Origin: Sphingomonas colocasiae
GTDB taxonomy: Bacteria > Pseudomonadota > Alphaproteobacteria > Sphingomonadales > Sphingomonadaceae
NCBI RefSeq assembly: GCF_019880585.1
Contig: NZ_JAINVV010000009.1
Location: 310,001-374,000, forward strand
Reading direction: 5' to 3'
DNA length: 64,000 nt
Part shown: one piece after another, positions 8,346 to 17,646 of the stretch
How the letters are laid out: each line of letters starts with the position of its first letter
Position numbering within the stretch: position 1 is the first letter of the stretch
Notes under the pieces: model-generated
What the model was told of the DNA's origin: nothing
What the model saw: the letters and a program-made list of their open reading frames with translations, nothing else
Databases searched by the model: none
Translations under genes and position numbers: made by a program

Positions 8346-10436
8346 ATGGCCGCATCCCGCAAATCCCCCCGCAAGACGCCGCGCACCTGGCGCAGCACGG
8401 TCATCAGGATTTTCAAGATCCTGCTGCTGGCCGGGCTCGCAGGATTGATCGCGCTGGCGGTCGCCGTGGGCATCGCCATGTCGAGCATCCCGAGCTTCGG
8501 CGAATTGCAGCGCGATCCCAACGGCCAGATGATCCAGGTGCGCGCCGCCGACGGATCGATCATCGCGTCGCTCGGCCCCAGCTATGGCGAATGGCTGCGC
8601 TATGACGAGATCCCCAGGACCATGGTCGACGCGATGGTCTCGGTGGAGGACCGGCGCTTCCGCGCGCATCCCGGCGTCGATCCGATCGGCCTGGCGCGAT
8701 CGGCCTATGTCCGCGTCCAGCGCGGCCGCTGGGTGCAGGGCGGATCGACGATCACGCAACAGCTCGCGCGCAACATCTTCCTGACCAATGCGCGCACCTT
8801 CGGCCGCAAGGCCCGCGAGATGATCCTTGCGCTCGCGATGGAGCGCAAGTTCAGCAAGGATCAGATTCTCGAGCTCTATCTCAACAAGGTCTATTTCGGC
8901 GGCGGCGCCTATGGCATCGACGCCGCCAGCCGCCGCTTCTTCGGCCATGACGCCAAGCGGCTGTCGCTGGGCGAGGCCGCCGTGATCGCGGGGCTGGTGA
9001 AGGCGCCGTCGCGCTATTCGCCCACCGCCGACGCGCAGGCCGCGATCGACCGCGCCACCGTCGTGCTCGAGGTGATGCAGGATGCCGGCACGATCACCGC
9101 CGCGCAGGCCGCCGCGGTCGATACCAAGGCGATCAAGCTGGCGCGCGAGCCGCAACAGGACAGTGTCCGCTATTTCACCGACTGGGCGCTGCCCCAGCTT
9201 GAAATGCTGATCGACGAGACCGAACGGCCGATCGACGTATGGACGACGATCGATCCGGGGATGCAGCGCGCCGCCACCGCCGCGATCGTCGCCAACGCGC
9301 CCGCCGGCGCGCAGGGCGCGCTGGTCTCGCTCGATCGCGACGGCGCGGTGCGCGCGATGGTCGGCGGCAAGGACTATGTCTCGTCGATCTACAACCGCGC
9401 GACACAGGCGACGCGCCAGCCCGGATCGGCATTCAAGCTGTTCGTCTATCTGGCGGCGCTGGAGAACGGCTACACGCCCGAGACGATGGTCACCGACGAA
9501 CCGATCTCGATCAACGGCTGGAGCCCGCGCAACAGCTCGGGCCGCAATTCGGGCGAGATCTCTCTGCGCACGGCCTTCACCTATTCGATCAACACCGTCG
9601 CGGCGAAGATCGGGCAGGAAGTGGGCTTCTCGACGGTGGCGGACATGGCGCGCCGTTTCGGCATCACCACCCCGCTCAACACCCATCCCTCGATGGTGCT
9701 GGGCACCGCCGACGTCCGGCTGCTCGACATGACGCGCGCCTATGCGGCGGTCGCGCATGGCGGCATCGCGGTCACGCCCTATGGCATCACCAAGGTGACG
9801 ACCGAGAATGGCGAGATCCTGTACCAGCATCGCAGCGACGAATCGCGCGTGCTGGTGGCGCCCTGGGTCGCGGCGCAGATGACCGACCTGCTGCAGACCG
9901 CGGTCAGCGCCGGCACCGGCCGCGCCGCGCAGATCGGTCGTCCGGTCGCGGGCAAGACCGGCACGACCAGCTCGAACAAGGACGGCTGGTTCATGGGCTT
10001 TTCGAGCGGGCTGACCACCGGTGTGTGGATGGGCCGCGACGACGCCAAGCGCGTCGGCGGGCTGCAGGGCGGCACCGCCCCGGCACGCGCCTTCGCCGCC
10101 TTCATGTCGAAGGCGGTGGCGAATCGGCCGATCGAGAAGTTCGAAACCGACGTCACCCTGCCCGAGGAACAGCTCGAGCCCGACGAAGACGCCTATTATG
10201 GCGAGCCCGACAACGGCACGACCATGTATGTCGACGACAATGGCAACCCGGTCTACGCGCCCGAAACCGCGCCGCCGGCCGATCCGGGCACGGAAGGCCG
10301 TGACGTGGAGGCGCCGCCGACGCTCGACCAGCAATGGCTCGACAATGTCCTGGGCCGTCCGCAGCCCCAGCGGCCGCGCCGCCCCGAGGATGCGCGCACG
10401 CCGGCCCCGGTGCCCGCCAACCGTCGTTCGTCCTGA
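8346..10436 (+). CDS. Bifunctional class A penicillin-binding protein (PBP1A type)
   Basis: Polymerises and cross-links peptidoglycan in the periplasm. 696 residues: basic N-terminus, one membrane helix (about 22-45), glycosyltransferase domain with catalytic Glu101 in SVEDRRF and GGSTITQQLARN (132-143), then a transpeptidase domain with SAFK (Ser361, Lys364), SIN (414-416) and KTGT (537-540). The C-terminal 90 residues are acidic, then Pro/Arg-rich and low in complexity. It lacks the large OB-type insertion of canonical PBP1A and is nearer the shorter PBP1 forms common in alphaproteobacteria. Confidence 0.94.
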   Translation: MAASRKSPRKTPRTWRSTVIRIFKILLLAGLAGLIALAVAVGIAMSSIPSFGELQRDPNGQMIQVRAADGSIIASLGPSYGEWLRYDEIPRTMVDAMVSVEDRRFRAHPGVDPIGLARSAYVRVQRGRWVQGGSTITQQLARNIFLTNARTFGRKAREMILALAMERKFSKDQILELYLNKVYFGGGAYGIDAASRRFFGHDAKRLSLGEAAVIAGLVKAPSRYSPTADAQAAIDRATVVLEVMQDAGTITAAQAAAVDTKAIKLAREPQQDSVRYFTDWALPQLEMLIDETERPIDVWTTIDPGMQRAATAAIVANAPAGAQGALVSLDRDGAVRAMVGGKDYVSSIYNRATQATRQPGSAFKLFVYLAALENGYTPETMVTDEPISINGWSPRNSSGRNSGEISLRTAFTYSINTVAAKIGQEVGFSTVADMARRFGITTPLNTHPSMVLGTADVRLLDMTRAYAAVAHGGIAVTPYGITKVTTENGEILYQHRSDESRVLVAPWVAAQMTDLLQTAVSAGTGRAAQIGRPVAGKTGTTSSNKDGWFMGFSSGLTTGVWMGRDDAKRVGGLQGGTAPARAFAAFMSKAVANRPIEKFETDVTLPEEQLEPDEDAYYGEPDNGTTMYVDDNGNPVYAPETAPPADPGTEGRDVEAPPTLDQQWLDNVLGRPQPQRPRRPEDARTPAPVPANRRSS

Positions 10437-10458
10437 AGAGCGCGCGGCCCCGCGCTTC

Positions 10459-10558
10459 TAGAGTGGACTGCGCAAAACCTGAATCGCGAAGTCCGCTCTA
10501 GATATTTGTGATCGCATCGTTTTTACGGAAAACCGGCTCCCACTTTTCCGCACGATGC
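10459..10558 (+). repeat. Double palindromic intergenic repeat (alphaproteobacterial REP-like)
   Basis: Two hairpins in a row fill the gap between convergent genes. The first pairs TAGAGTGGACTGCG with CGAAGTCCGCTCTA (10459-10500, imperfect). The second pairs GCATCGT (10514-10520) with ACGATGC (10552-10558), with inner arms ACGGAAAACCGG and CTTTTCCG. The second matches, from memory, the widespread rhizobial/alphaproteobacterial palindrome with a GGAAAA...CCGGTTTTCC core. It ends next to the stop codon of the downstream minus-strand gene and could terminate both transcripts. Confidence 0.75.
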
Positions 10559-10559
10559 T

Positions 10560-11273
10560 CTATTCCCGCCCGACCCAGTGCAGCGCGCTGCCATGCGCGC
10601 GCAGCCACGCGCGCGCTTCATTCGGGTCGCCGCCATAGAGTTTCGCGGCGAGCGCGTGGAAGGCCGGGCTGTGATCCATATGGATGCGATGCGCGACCTC
10701 GTGCGCCACGGTCGACCGGCGCACGAACACCGGCGCCATGATCAGCCGCCAGCTATAACGGATATCGCCATTGACGGCGCAGCTTCCCCAGCGCGCGCGC
10801 GGATCGCCGACCCCGATGCGCCCGATGCCGACGCCCGCGACCGCCGCAATCTCCAGCGTCTCGCGTTCCAGCGTCTCGCGCGCGCGCCGCTTCGCCCAGG
10901 CGACGACACGTGACGTCACGGCGTCACGCGGGCCGCCGAACACCAGACGGCCGGGTTCGTGACGCACCGTGCGGGGGCGATCGACCGACCAGTCGACCAG
11001 CAGATCCTCGCCCTCGAACGGAAAGACGCCGCCCGGCACGATCGGGCTGGGCCGGGGCAGTTTCGCCAGCGCCTGTTCCACCCAGGGCCATTGCGCGTCC
11101 GCCCAGTTGAGCGCGGGCTTCAAGCTCGCGCGCCAGGGCAGCGACAGGGTGACGGCGCCGTTGCGCGGATCGACGCTCAGCCGCATCCGCCGCGCCTGAC
11201 GGCTGCGGCGGACGATCAGCGCCCGTTCACGCCCGGGCGGGCCGAACACCGCTTCAGAGAGTGCGGTCGACAA
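10560..11273 (-). CDS. YgjP-like zinc metallopeptidase-domain protein (DUF45)
   Basis: 237 residues. It carries the DUF45 hallmark ARWGSC (about 160-165) and a zinc motif HEVAH (His191, Glu192, His195) followed by HMDHSPAFHALA, which supplies the third ligand region. No signal peptide, so cytosolic. The SprT/YgjP-like fold is peptidase-like, and E. coli YgjP has been described as a UTP pyrophosphatase, so the true activity is open. The start overlaps the ycgN-like gene by 20 bases; it is the last gene of SCO1-ycgN-ygjP. Confidence 0.85.
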   Translation of the reverse strand: MSTALSEAVFGPPGRERALIVRRSRQARRMRLSVDPRNGAVTLSLPWRASLKPALNWADAQWPWVEQALAKLPRPSPIVPGGVFPFEGEDLLVDWSVDRPRTVRHEPGRLVFGGPRDAVTSRVVAWAKRRARETLERETLEIAAVAGVGIGRIGVGDPRARWGSCAVNGDIRYSWRLIMAPVFVRRSTVAHEVAHRIHMDHSPAFHALAAKLYGGDPNEARAWLRAHGSALHWVGRE

Positions 11274-11697
11274 TGTGAAGCTCCAGATCGCCCGCCTCGG
11301 TTTCCGATACCGTCCAGCCGCGCACCGAAATGCCGGCGGTGTGGACCGATTCGGGATCGCCGCTCACCAGCGGATGCCAGTCGGCCAGCGGCTTGCCTTC
11401 GTCGATCAGGCGATAGGCGCAGGTTTCCGGTAACCAGTCGATCTCGCGCAACAACCGTGGTGTCAGCCGCACGCATTCGGGCACATGGATGCGGCGATGG
11501 CGATAATCGGTGCAGCGTCCGCTGCGCCGATCGAGCAGCTTGCACGCGACATTGGTCGGGTGAAGCTCGCCGGTCTCCTCGTCCTCCAGCTTGTGGATGC
11601 AGCATTTGCCGCATCCGTCGCACAGGCTTTCCCACTGATCGCGGCTCATCGACGCGAGCGGCGTGGTCTCCCAGAAACGGTCGACTATTTCACCCAT
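11254..11697 (-). CDS. YcgN/UPF0260 family cysteine-cluster protein
   Basis: 147 residues from ATG 11697; the frame is open further upstream within the SCO1 gene, but the family begins with a short segment before WESLCDGCGKCC. Cysteines CDGCGKCC near residue 27 together with later CKLLD, RCTDY, CVRLTP and CAYRL form the CxxCxxxCC-type cluster of UPF0153/UPF0260 proteins, thought to bind zinc or an Fe-S cluster. Function unknown. Its start overlaps the end of the SCO1 gene by 13 bases. Confidence 0.87.
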   Translation of the reverse strand: MGEIVDRFWETTPLASMSRDQWESLCDGCGKCCIHKLEDEETGELHPTNVACKLLDRRSGRCTDYRHRRIHVPECVRLTPRLLREIDWLPETCAYRLIDEGKPLADWHPLVSGDPESVHTAGISVRGWTVSETEAGDLELHIVDRTL

Positions 11698-12290
11698 TGC
11701 GCAAGCACGGCCTCGATCGCCTCCGGCGTTCCGTTCTGCGGCACCAGCGCGATGGGCGCGCCATCCGGCCCCATCAGGTACGAAACGTCCGAATGATCCA
11801 TCAGATAATCCTTGGCGCCCGGTTCGCCCGCCTTGCGGTAATAGACGCCATAACCCTTGGCGACCGCGGCGATCTGATCGGGCGTCCCGGTCAGGCCGAT
11901 CAGCTTCGGATGGAAATTGCCCACGAACTGCTTGAGCACGGCGGGCGTGTCGCGCTCGGGATCGACCGAGATGAAGATCGGCTGGATCTTCCCGGCCGCC
12001 GCGGGATCCGCCTTTTCGAGCAGGCGATAGCCCTGCATCAACCGCTGCGTACTCACCGGGCAAACATCGGGGCAGAAGGTGTAGCCGAAATAGATCAGCC
12101 GGTATCTGCCCTTCAAATCGCTGTCTTTCACCACCTTGCCGTCCTGATCGGTCAGCGCGAAGCTGGCGCCGATCGCGGCGCCGGCCAGTGGCGGCTCGGC
12201 AGCGCCCGACGCCTGGCGATCGCAACCGGTCAGCGAGAGAAAGGCCGCAACGGGCAGCAGGGTGAGGGCGAAGCGCGCGATTTCGTTCAT
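11685..12290 (-). CDS. SCO1/SenC family copper-binding lipoprotein
   Basis: Thioredoxin-fold protein that helps insert copper into the CuA site of cytochrome oxidase; periplasmic face of the inner membrane. 201 residues from ATG 12290, chosen because it leaves a clean lipoprotein signal (LPVAAFLSLTGC, Cys23); an ATG five codons upstream is possible. The metal-binding CxxxC is Cys73/Cys77 in TFCPDVCPV and the third ligand is His166 in MDHSDVSYL. First gene of a three-gene minus-strand operon. No oxidase genes are in the window. Confidence 0.93.
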   Translation of the reverse strand: MNEIARFALTLLPVAAFLSLTGCDRQASGAAEPPLAGAAIGASFALTDQDGKVVKDSDLKGRYRLIYFGYTFCPDVCPVSTQRLMQGYRLLEKADPAAAGKIQPIFISVDPERDTPAVLKQFVGNFHPKLIGLTGTPDQIAAVAKGYGVYYRKAGEPGAKDYLMDHSDVSYLMGPDGAPIALVPQNGTPEAIEAVLAQWVK

Positions 12291-12347
12291 GGCGGTGCCA
12301 GCCATGCTTTGCTAAGGCGTCAAGCGCAAGACGTCAGGGAAGGTCGA

Positions 12348-12959
12348 ATGAGCGATTTCATCAAGCGGACGGCACGCGCCGGACTGGCCGCGATGGCGGC
12401 GGCGATGCTGCTGCCGGGCGTGGCCACGGCGCAGTTCCAGTCGCCGGCCTATCAGTTCCTGAAGGCGGTTCGCGACGCCGATGGCGCCAAGGCGACCGAG
12501 ATGCTCAACGAACCCGGCAACACCGTGATCGACAGCCGCGATCTTTCCACGGGCCAGGCCGCGCTCCATATCGTCGTGGCGCGCCGTGACCTGAGCTGGC
12601 TGGGCTTCATGCTCGCGCGCAACCCGCGCGTCGATGTGAAGGACAAGCAGGGCAATACCCCGCTGATGATCGCGGCGCAGCTCGGCTTCGCCGAGGGGGC
12701 CGCCGCGCTGATCCAGCGCCGCGCGCGCGTCGACGAAGCCAATAATCAGGGCGAGACCCCGCTGATCCGGGCGGTGCAGTTGCGTGACATCCGCATGGTC
12801 CGCCTGCTGCTCGACGCCGGCGCCAATGCCGACAAGGCCGACACGCTCGCCGGCATGTCCGCGCGCGAATATGCCAAGCGCGACGCGCGCGGCAGCGCGG
12901 TGCTTCGTGCGATCGAAGAGGCGAAAAAGCCGAAGGCGGCTACGGTCGGCCCGAAATAA
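12348..12959 (+). CDS. Exported ankyrin-repeat protein
   Basis: 203 residues from ATG 12348 with GGAAGG upstream. The N-terminal 29 residues form a signal peptide (RAGLAAMAAAMLLPGVATA, then QFQSP). Three to four ankyrin repeats follow; clear units are TGQAALHIVVARRDLSWLGF, QGNTPLMIAAQLGFAEGAAA and QGETPLIRAVQLRDIRMVRL. Likely a periplasmic protein-interaction module; the partner is unknown. It is divergent from the SCO1 operon (57 bases between starts) and tail to tail with gpsA. Confidence 0.88.
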   Translation: MSDFIKRTARAGLAAMAAAMLLPGVATAQFQSPAYQFLKAVRDADGAKATEMLNEPGNTVIDSRDLSTGQAALHIVVARRDLSWLGFMLARNPRVDVKDKQGNTPLMIAAQLGFAEGAAALIQRRARVDEANNQGETPLIRAVQLRDIRMVRLLLDAGANADKADTLAGMSAREYAKRDARGSAVLRAIEEAKKPKAATVGPK

Positions 12960-12965
12960 GCCGGT

Positions 12966-13946
12966 TCAGCGCCCCTCGGGCCTGAGCGGACGCGCCAGCA
13001 GCGCCGACACGATCGTATCGGCCGATGCGCTGCCGTCGAGCAGAGCGCACACCGCATCGACCACCGGCATATCCACGCCGGTCGCGCGCGCCGCTTCCTG
13101 CAACACCGGCGCGGTGAACGCCCCTTCCGCGATCGTGCGGCGATCGGCCATCAGTTCGGCGGCGCCACGCCCTTCGCCCAACCCCTTGCCGAGTGAAAAA
13201 TTGCGCGACTGGGTGGAGGAGCAGGTGAGCACCAGATCGCCCAGCCCGGACAGGCCCGACAATGTTTCGACCCGGGCGCCCTTGGCGAGGCCGAAGCGCG
13301 TCATCTCCGCGAAACCGCGCGCGATCAGCGCCGAACGCGCATTGAGGCCAAGGCCGCGCCCCTCGACCACGCCGCAGGCGATGGCGAGGACGTTCTTCAC
13401 CGCGCCGCCGATCTCCGAACCGATGACGTCGGTCGAGGCATAGGGCCTGAAATTGGGGCGGGCGAGCCGGGAGGCGAGCGACGCGCCCAGTGCTTCGTCG
13501 GCGCAGGCGAGCGTCACCGCGGTGGGCAGCCCCTTCGCCACTTCATGCGCGAATGTGGGGCCTGAAATCACCGCGATCGCGGCATCGGGCTGCACCTCCT
13601 CCGCCACTTCGGAAACGAGCTTGCGGCTGCCCGCCTCGATCCCCTTGGCGCACAGCACCAGCGGCACCCCGGACGCGTCGATTCCGCTCAGGATCTTGCG
13701 GACATGCTGTGCCGGCGTCACCACCAGCAGCGCCTCGCACCCTTGCAGATCGGCGAGGCGCGTCGTCGCCCGGATCGCCGGCGACAGCGGCACGCCCGCG
13801 AGATAGACGGGATTCTCGCGCGCGGTGTTCACCGCTTCGACGACATCGGGTTCGAGCGCCCAGAGCAGCACCGGATCCCCGCCCGCCGCCGCGACCTGCG
13901 CCAGCGCGGTGCCCCAGGCGCCGCCACCGATAACCCCGATCTTCAT
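12966..13946 (-). CDS. gpsA: NAD(P)-dependent glycerol-3-phosphate dehydrogenase
   Basis: Makes sn-glycerol-3-phosphate from dihydroxyacetone phosphate for phospholipid synthesis; cytosolic. 326 residues, normal length. Nucleotide-binding motif GVIGGGAWGTALA at residues 4-16, and the family stretches LCAKGIE, SGPTFAHEVAKG and SEIGGAVKNVLAIACG (with the catalytic Lys). It follows tsaD with a 10-base gap, a very common pairing in bacteria. Confidence 0.97.
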   Translation of the reverse strand: MKIGVIGGGAWGTALAQVAAAGGDPVLLWALEPDVVEAVNTARENPVYLAGVPLSPAIRATTRLADLQGCEALLVVTPAQHVRKILSGIDASGVPLVLCAKGIEAGSRKLVSEVAEEVQPDAAIAVISGPTFAHEVAKGLPTAVTLACADEALGASLASRLARPNFRPYASTDVIGSEIGGAVKNVLAIACGVVEGRGLGLNARSALIARGFAEMTRFGLAKGARVETLSGLSGLGDLVLTCSSTQSRNFSLGKGLGEGRGAAELMADRRTIAEGAFTAPVLQEAARATGVDMPVVDAVCALLDGSASADTIVSALLARPLRPEGR

Positions 13947-13956
13947 GCCGTCCCCC

Positions 13957-14991
13957 TCATGCCTTCACGCCCGCGCCGCGCACCTTTTCCGCATCGGGAT
14001 CGAGCGGCCAGCGTGGCCGCGCGGCGATGTCGAGCGGATCGGTCAGCCCCATGGCGAATCGTTCCGCGCCCGCCCAGGCGATCATCGCCGCATTGTCGGT
14101 GCACAACCAGAGCGGCGGTGCGGAGAAAGGCAGGCCATTGGCGGTCGCGAGCGTCTGAAGCGCCTCGCGGATCGCGCGATTGGCGGCGACGCCGCCGGCG
14201 ACGACCAAAGCGGTCGCATCGGGCGCGCGGGCGATGGCGCGCCGCGTGCGATCGACGAGGCAATCGACCACCGCCTGCTGAAAGCTCGCCGCGATATCCT
14301 CCTCCGCGTGCGTGCCGGCGTCGCGCGCGCGGAGCACCGCGCTTTTGAGGCCGGCGAACGAGAAATGCGGTTCCGCGCTGCCGACGAGCGGCCGGGGCAG
14401 CGGCACGGCCCTGGGATCGCCCGATGCCGCGGCGCGCTCGACCGCCGGCCCGCCGGGAAAGCCCAGGCCGAGCAGCTTCGCGGTCTTGTCGAACGCTTCG
14501 CCCGCCGCATCGTCGATGGTGGTAGCGAAGCGGCGATAGCGGCCGACACCCTCGACAAGCAGAAGCTGGCAATGGCCGCCCGAGACGAGCAGCAGCAGAT
14601 AGGGGAATTGAAGGTCCGGATCGGCGAGGCGCGGGGACAGCGCATGCCCTTCCAGATGATTGACCGCGACCAGCGGCTTGTCCGCCGCCATGGCAAGCGC
14701 CTTCGCGGTGACCAGCCCGACCATCACCCCGCCGATCAGCCCCGGCCCGGCGGTGGCGGCGACCGCGTCGATATCGGCCAGGCTGAGCCCGGCCTCGTCG
14801 AGCGCCGCGGCGACCAGCGGCTCCAGCGCCTCGACATGCGCGCGCGCGGCGATCTCCGGCACCACGCCGCCGAACGGGCGATGCGCGGCTTCCTGCCCGG
14901 CCAGCTTGTGCGACAGGATCCGCCGGTCACCTGTGACCAGCGCCGCCGCCGTTTCGTCGCAGCTCGATTCGATACCGAGAATGATCGTCAT
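13957..14991 (-). CDS. tsaD: tRNA N6-adenosine threonylcarbamoyltransferase
   Basis: Catalytic subunit of the complex that puts threonylcarbamoyl on A37 of ANN-reading tRNAs. 344 residues. Starts [19 protein letters not shown], the classical N-terminus, with metal-binding HLEGH near residue 111 ([11 protein letters not shown]) and the nucleotide-binding stretch [12 protein letters not shown]. Divergent from hemC, 44 bases apart, so the promoters of two essential operons lie back to back. First gene of tsaD-gpsA. Confidence 0.97.
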   Translation of the reverse strand: MTIILGIESSCDETAAALVTGDRRILSHKLAGQEAAHRPFGGVVPEIAARAHVEALEPLVAAALDEAGLSLADIDAVAATAGPGLIGGVMVGLVTAKALAMAADKPLVAVNHLEGHALSPRLADPDLQFPYLLLLVSGGHCQLLLVEGVGRYRRFATTIDDAAGEAFDKTAKLLGLGFPGGPAVERAAASGDPRAVPLPRPLVGSAEPHFSFAGLKSAVLRARDAGTHAEEDIAASFQQAVVDCLVDRTRRAIARAPDATALVVAGGVAANRAIREALQTLATANGLPFSAPPLWLCTDNAAMIAWAGAERFAMGLTDPLDIAARPRWPLDPDAEKVRGAGVKA

Positions 14992-15035
14992 TACTCTTCC
15001 ATCTAGTCGGCGTCGCGGCTAGCACAAGCGCCGCC

Positions 15036-15962
15036 ATGCCTACCCCCGCTTCGCCCTTCAAGCTCGGCACCCGTGGATCGCCGCTCGCGCTCGTCCAGGC
15101 CAATATGGTTCGCGCCGCGCTGATGGCCGCGCATGGCTGGGACGACGGCGCGATCGAGATCGTCACCGTCAAGACCACCGGAGACCTGGTCCAGGATCGC
15201 GCGCTGTCCGAACTGGGCGGCAAGGCGCTGTGGACCAAGGAACTCGATCGCGCGCTGGACGACCGGTCCATCGACTTCGCGGTCCATTCGATGAAGGATG
15301 TGGAGACGGTGCGGCCCGAGGCGATCGCGATCGCCGCGATGCTGCCGCGCGCCGATGTCCGCGACCGGCTGATCGGGGCGGACAGCATCGCGGCGCTGCC
15401 CCAGGGCGCCCGCATCGGCACCAGCTCTCCCCGGCGCGGCGCGCAATTGCTGCGCGCGCGACCGGACCTGGAGATCGTGCTGTTTCGCGGCAATGTCGAT
15501 ACCCGGCTCGGCAAGCTCGCGCGCGGCGAGGCAGAGGCGACACTGCTGGCGGCGGCCGGCCTGGAGCGGCTGGAGCGGCCCGATATCGGCACGCCCATTC
15601 CGATCGAGACGATGCTGCCGGCGCCATCGCAGGGCGCGGTCGGCATCGAATGCCTGGCCGAACGCGGCGATGTCCATGCGCTGATCGCGGCGATCGATCA
15701 TGCGCCGACCAGCCACTGCGTCCGCGCCGAACGCGCCCTGCTCGAACGGCTGGGCGCGGATTGCCGCGCGCCGGTCGCGGCGCTCGCCATATTCGACGGC
15801 GAGGCCATCCGGCTGCGCGCCGAGATCATCGCGATGGACGGGAGCCTGAGCGAATCCGGCGAGATCCGGATTGCGCCGGGCGATCATGCGCCGGTGACGG
15901 CGCTGGCCGAAACCCTGCTCGATCGCGCTGCACCGCCACTACGCGCATTGTTCGCGGGATGA
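15036..15962 (+). CDS. hemC: Hydroxymethylbilane synthase (porphobilinogen deaminase)
   Basis: Condenses four porphobilinogens to hydroxymethylbilane in haem synthesis; cytosolic. 308 residues, normal. Start LGTRGSPLALVQ, arginine motifs SSPRRGAQLLR and FRGNVDTRLGKL, and the dipyrromethane-binding Cys243 in GADCRAPVA. Its stop overlaps the hemD start (ATGA), so HemC and HemD are translationally coupled. Confidence 0.97.
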   Translation: MPTPASPFKLGTRGSPLALVQANMVRAALMAAHGWDDGAIEIVTVKTTGDLVQDRALSELGGKALWTKELDRALDDRSIDFAVHSMKDVETVRPEAIAIAAMLPRADVRDRLIGADSIAALPQGARIGTSSPRRGAQLLRARPDLEIVLFRGNVDTRLGKLARGEAEATLLAAAGLERLERPDIGTPIPIETMLPAPSQGAVGIECLAERGDVHALIAAIDHAPTSHCVRAERALLERLGADCRAPVAALAIFDGEAIRLRAEIIAMDGSLSESGEIRIAPGDHAPVTALAETLLDRAAPPLRALFAG

Positions 15963-16642
15963 GCCGGCCGCTGCTGATCCTGCGGCCCGAACCAGGCGCG
16001 AGCCGCACGGTGCGCGCCGCCGCCACGCTCCGGCTCGATGCCATTGCGGTGCCATTGTTCGCGGTCGAGCCGCTGCACTGGTTCCCGCCCGATCCGGTGC
16101 GCTTCGATGCGGTGATGTTCACCAGCGCCAATGCCGTGCGCGCGGCCGGCAACGGCCTGGCCCGCTATGGCGCCCTGCCCGTCTATGCAGTCGGCACCGC
16201 CACGGCGGAGGCGGCGCGCCAATCGGGTTTCTCGTATGTCCGGGAGGGGCCGGGCGACGCCGCCGGCCTGACCGCCATGCTCGAAGGCGACGGCGTGCTG
16301 CGCGTGCTCCATTTCTGCGGCGCGCATCGGCGCGAATCCGCGGCGCCGGGGCTGATGATCGAACGCACCACGGTTTACGAATCCGCGACGATCGATCGGC
16401 CGGAGGGGCTGGACGACGCACTGGAACAGGCGCCGCTCGCATTGTTGCATTCGCCCCGCACCGCCGAGCGTTTCGCCACTCTGGTGGATGGGCTGGGCCG
16501 CGCGCGCGCCGCCATCCCCATCGCCGCGATCAGCGCGGCGGCGGTCGCGGCGGCGGGACCGGGCTGGGCCCGGACCGAAGCGGCCGCGACGCCCGACGAT
16601 GCGGCGTTGCTGGCGCTCGCCGCGCGCTTGTGCGAGAGATAG
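15959..16642 (+). CDS. hemD: Uroporphyrinogen-III synthase
   Basis: Closes hydroxymethylbilane to uroporphyrinogen III. 227 residues from the ATG overlapping the hemC stop. The sequence is diverged, as is usual for HemD, but shows ILRPEPGASRT at the start, AVMFTSANAVRAA, YAVGTATAEAARQ and ALLHSPRTAERFA, the common two-lobe pattern. The call is secured by its position behind hemC. Confidence 0.92.
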   Translation: MSRPLLILRPEPGASRTVRAAATLRLDAIAVPLFAVEPLHWFPPDPVRFDAVMFTSANAVRAAGNGLARYGALPVYAVGTATAEAARQSGFSYVREGPGDAAGLTAMLEGDGVLRVLHFCGAHRRESAAPGLMIERTTVYESATIDRPEGLDDALEQAPLALLHSPRTAERFATLVDGLGRARAAIPIAAISAAAVAAAGPGWARTEAAATPDDAALLALAARLCER

Positions 16643-16668
16643 CCAGAGCATCGAAGGATTGGTTGGGC

Positions 16669-17577
16669 ATGGCGAGCGAATATGAGCCGATCGAGACGGC
16701 GCCACGCGCGGCAAGGCCGCTGCGGACGCTGTTGATCGTCGCGCTTGTCGCTTTCCTGCTCGGCCTGATCGCAATGGGCGTCGCCATCCGGAAATGGGGT
16801 GGCGGCATGGGCTATTTCGGCCGCGAATCCGCCGTGGCGGACGAACGGACAGCGCTCGGGCCGATGGCACCGGTGCCCGCTCTCGGCCAACAGGTCCAGC
16901 CGCTTCCCGCCAGCCCGGCGACGCTTGACGACCTGACCATGCGCGTCCGCGACCTGGAACAGCGGCTGGCGCAGATCAGCATCAGTGCGCGCGCCGCATC
17001 CGGCAACGCGTCACGCGCCGAAGGTCTGCTCGTCGCCTTTGCGGCGCGCCGCGCGCTCGATCGCGGCGTCGCGCTCGGCTATATCGAGGCGCAGTTGCGC
17101 GCGCGCTTCGGCGAGGCGCAGCCGCGCGCCGTCGCCATGGTGATCGCCGCCGCGCGCCAGCCCGTGACGCTCGAGGAATTGCAGATCGCGCTCAACGATC
17201 TCGGCCCGCAGCTCGCCAGCGCCGGATCGACGCCGAGCTGGTGGGATGGGTTGAAGCGCGAAATGTCCGGCCTGATCGTCGTCCGCCGCACCGGCACGCC
17301 GTCGCCGCTCCCAGCCGAACGCCTGCAGCGCGCCAAGCGCCGGCTGGAAGGCGGGCAGGTCGACGCCGCGCTGGCCGAGGTGGCACGCATGCCGGGCCGC
17401 GACAAGGCCGCGAACTGGATGGCGAATGCGCGCCGCTATATCGAGGCACGCCGCGCGCTCGACATCATCGAAACCGCCGCGATCCTCGACCGGCCCGACG
17501 ATGCACTGCCGCCCACCGATGCGCCTGCGGTCGCGGCGCCGGCGCCCGACCGGAAGCCGGCGCCAAGGGCGAGTTGA
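16669..17577 (+). CDS. Mitofilin/Mic60-like inner-membrane protein
   Basis: 302 residues from ATG 16669 with GAAGGA upstream; a GTG at 16630 overlapping the end of hemD is the alternative. One membrane helix near residues 18-40 (TLLIVALVAFLLGLIAMGVAI), then a predicted coiled coil around LTMRVRDLEQRLAQISISAR, then a helical C-terminal domain of about 180 residues ending in AALAEVARMPGRDKAANWM. This layout and the place after hemCD match the alphaproteobacterial mitofilin homologue (COG4223) often found in haem operons, which shapes intracytoplasmic membranes in some relatives. Sequence similarity itself could not be measured here. Confidence 0.75.
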   Translation: MASEYEPIETAPRAARPLRTLLIVALVAFLLGLIAMGVAIRKWGGGMGYFGRESAVADERTALGPMAPVPALGQQVQPLPASPATLDDLTMRVRDLEQRLAQISISARAASGNASRAEGLLVAFAARRALDRGVALGYIEAQLRARFGEAQPRAVAMVIAAARQPVTLEELQIALNDLGPQLASAGSTPSWWDGLKREMSGLIVVRRTGTPSPLPAERLQRAKRRLEGGQVDAALAEVARMPGRDKAANWMANARRYIEARRALDIIETAAILDRPDDALPPTDAPAVAAPAPDRKPAPRAS

Positions 17578-17646
17578 TCCTGCCAATCGTTCTTGTTTGA
17601 CGATTGTAAAATAGTGACGCAGGATGTTTGCCGAGGGAGGGTTCCC

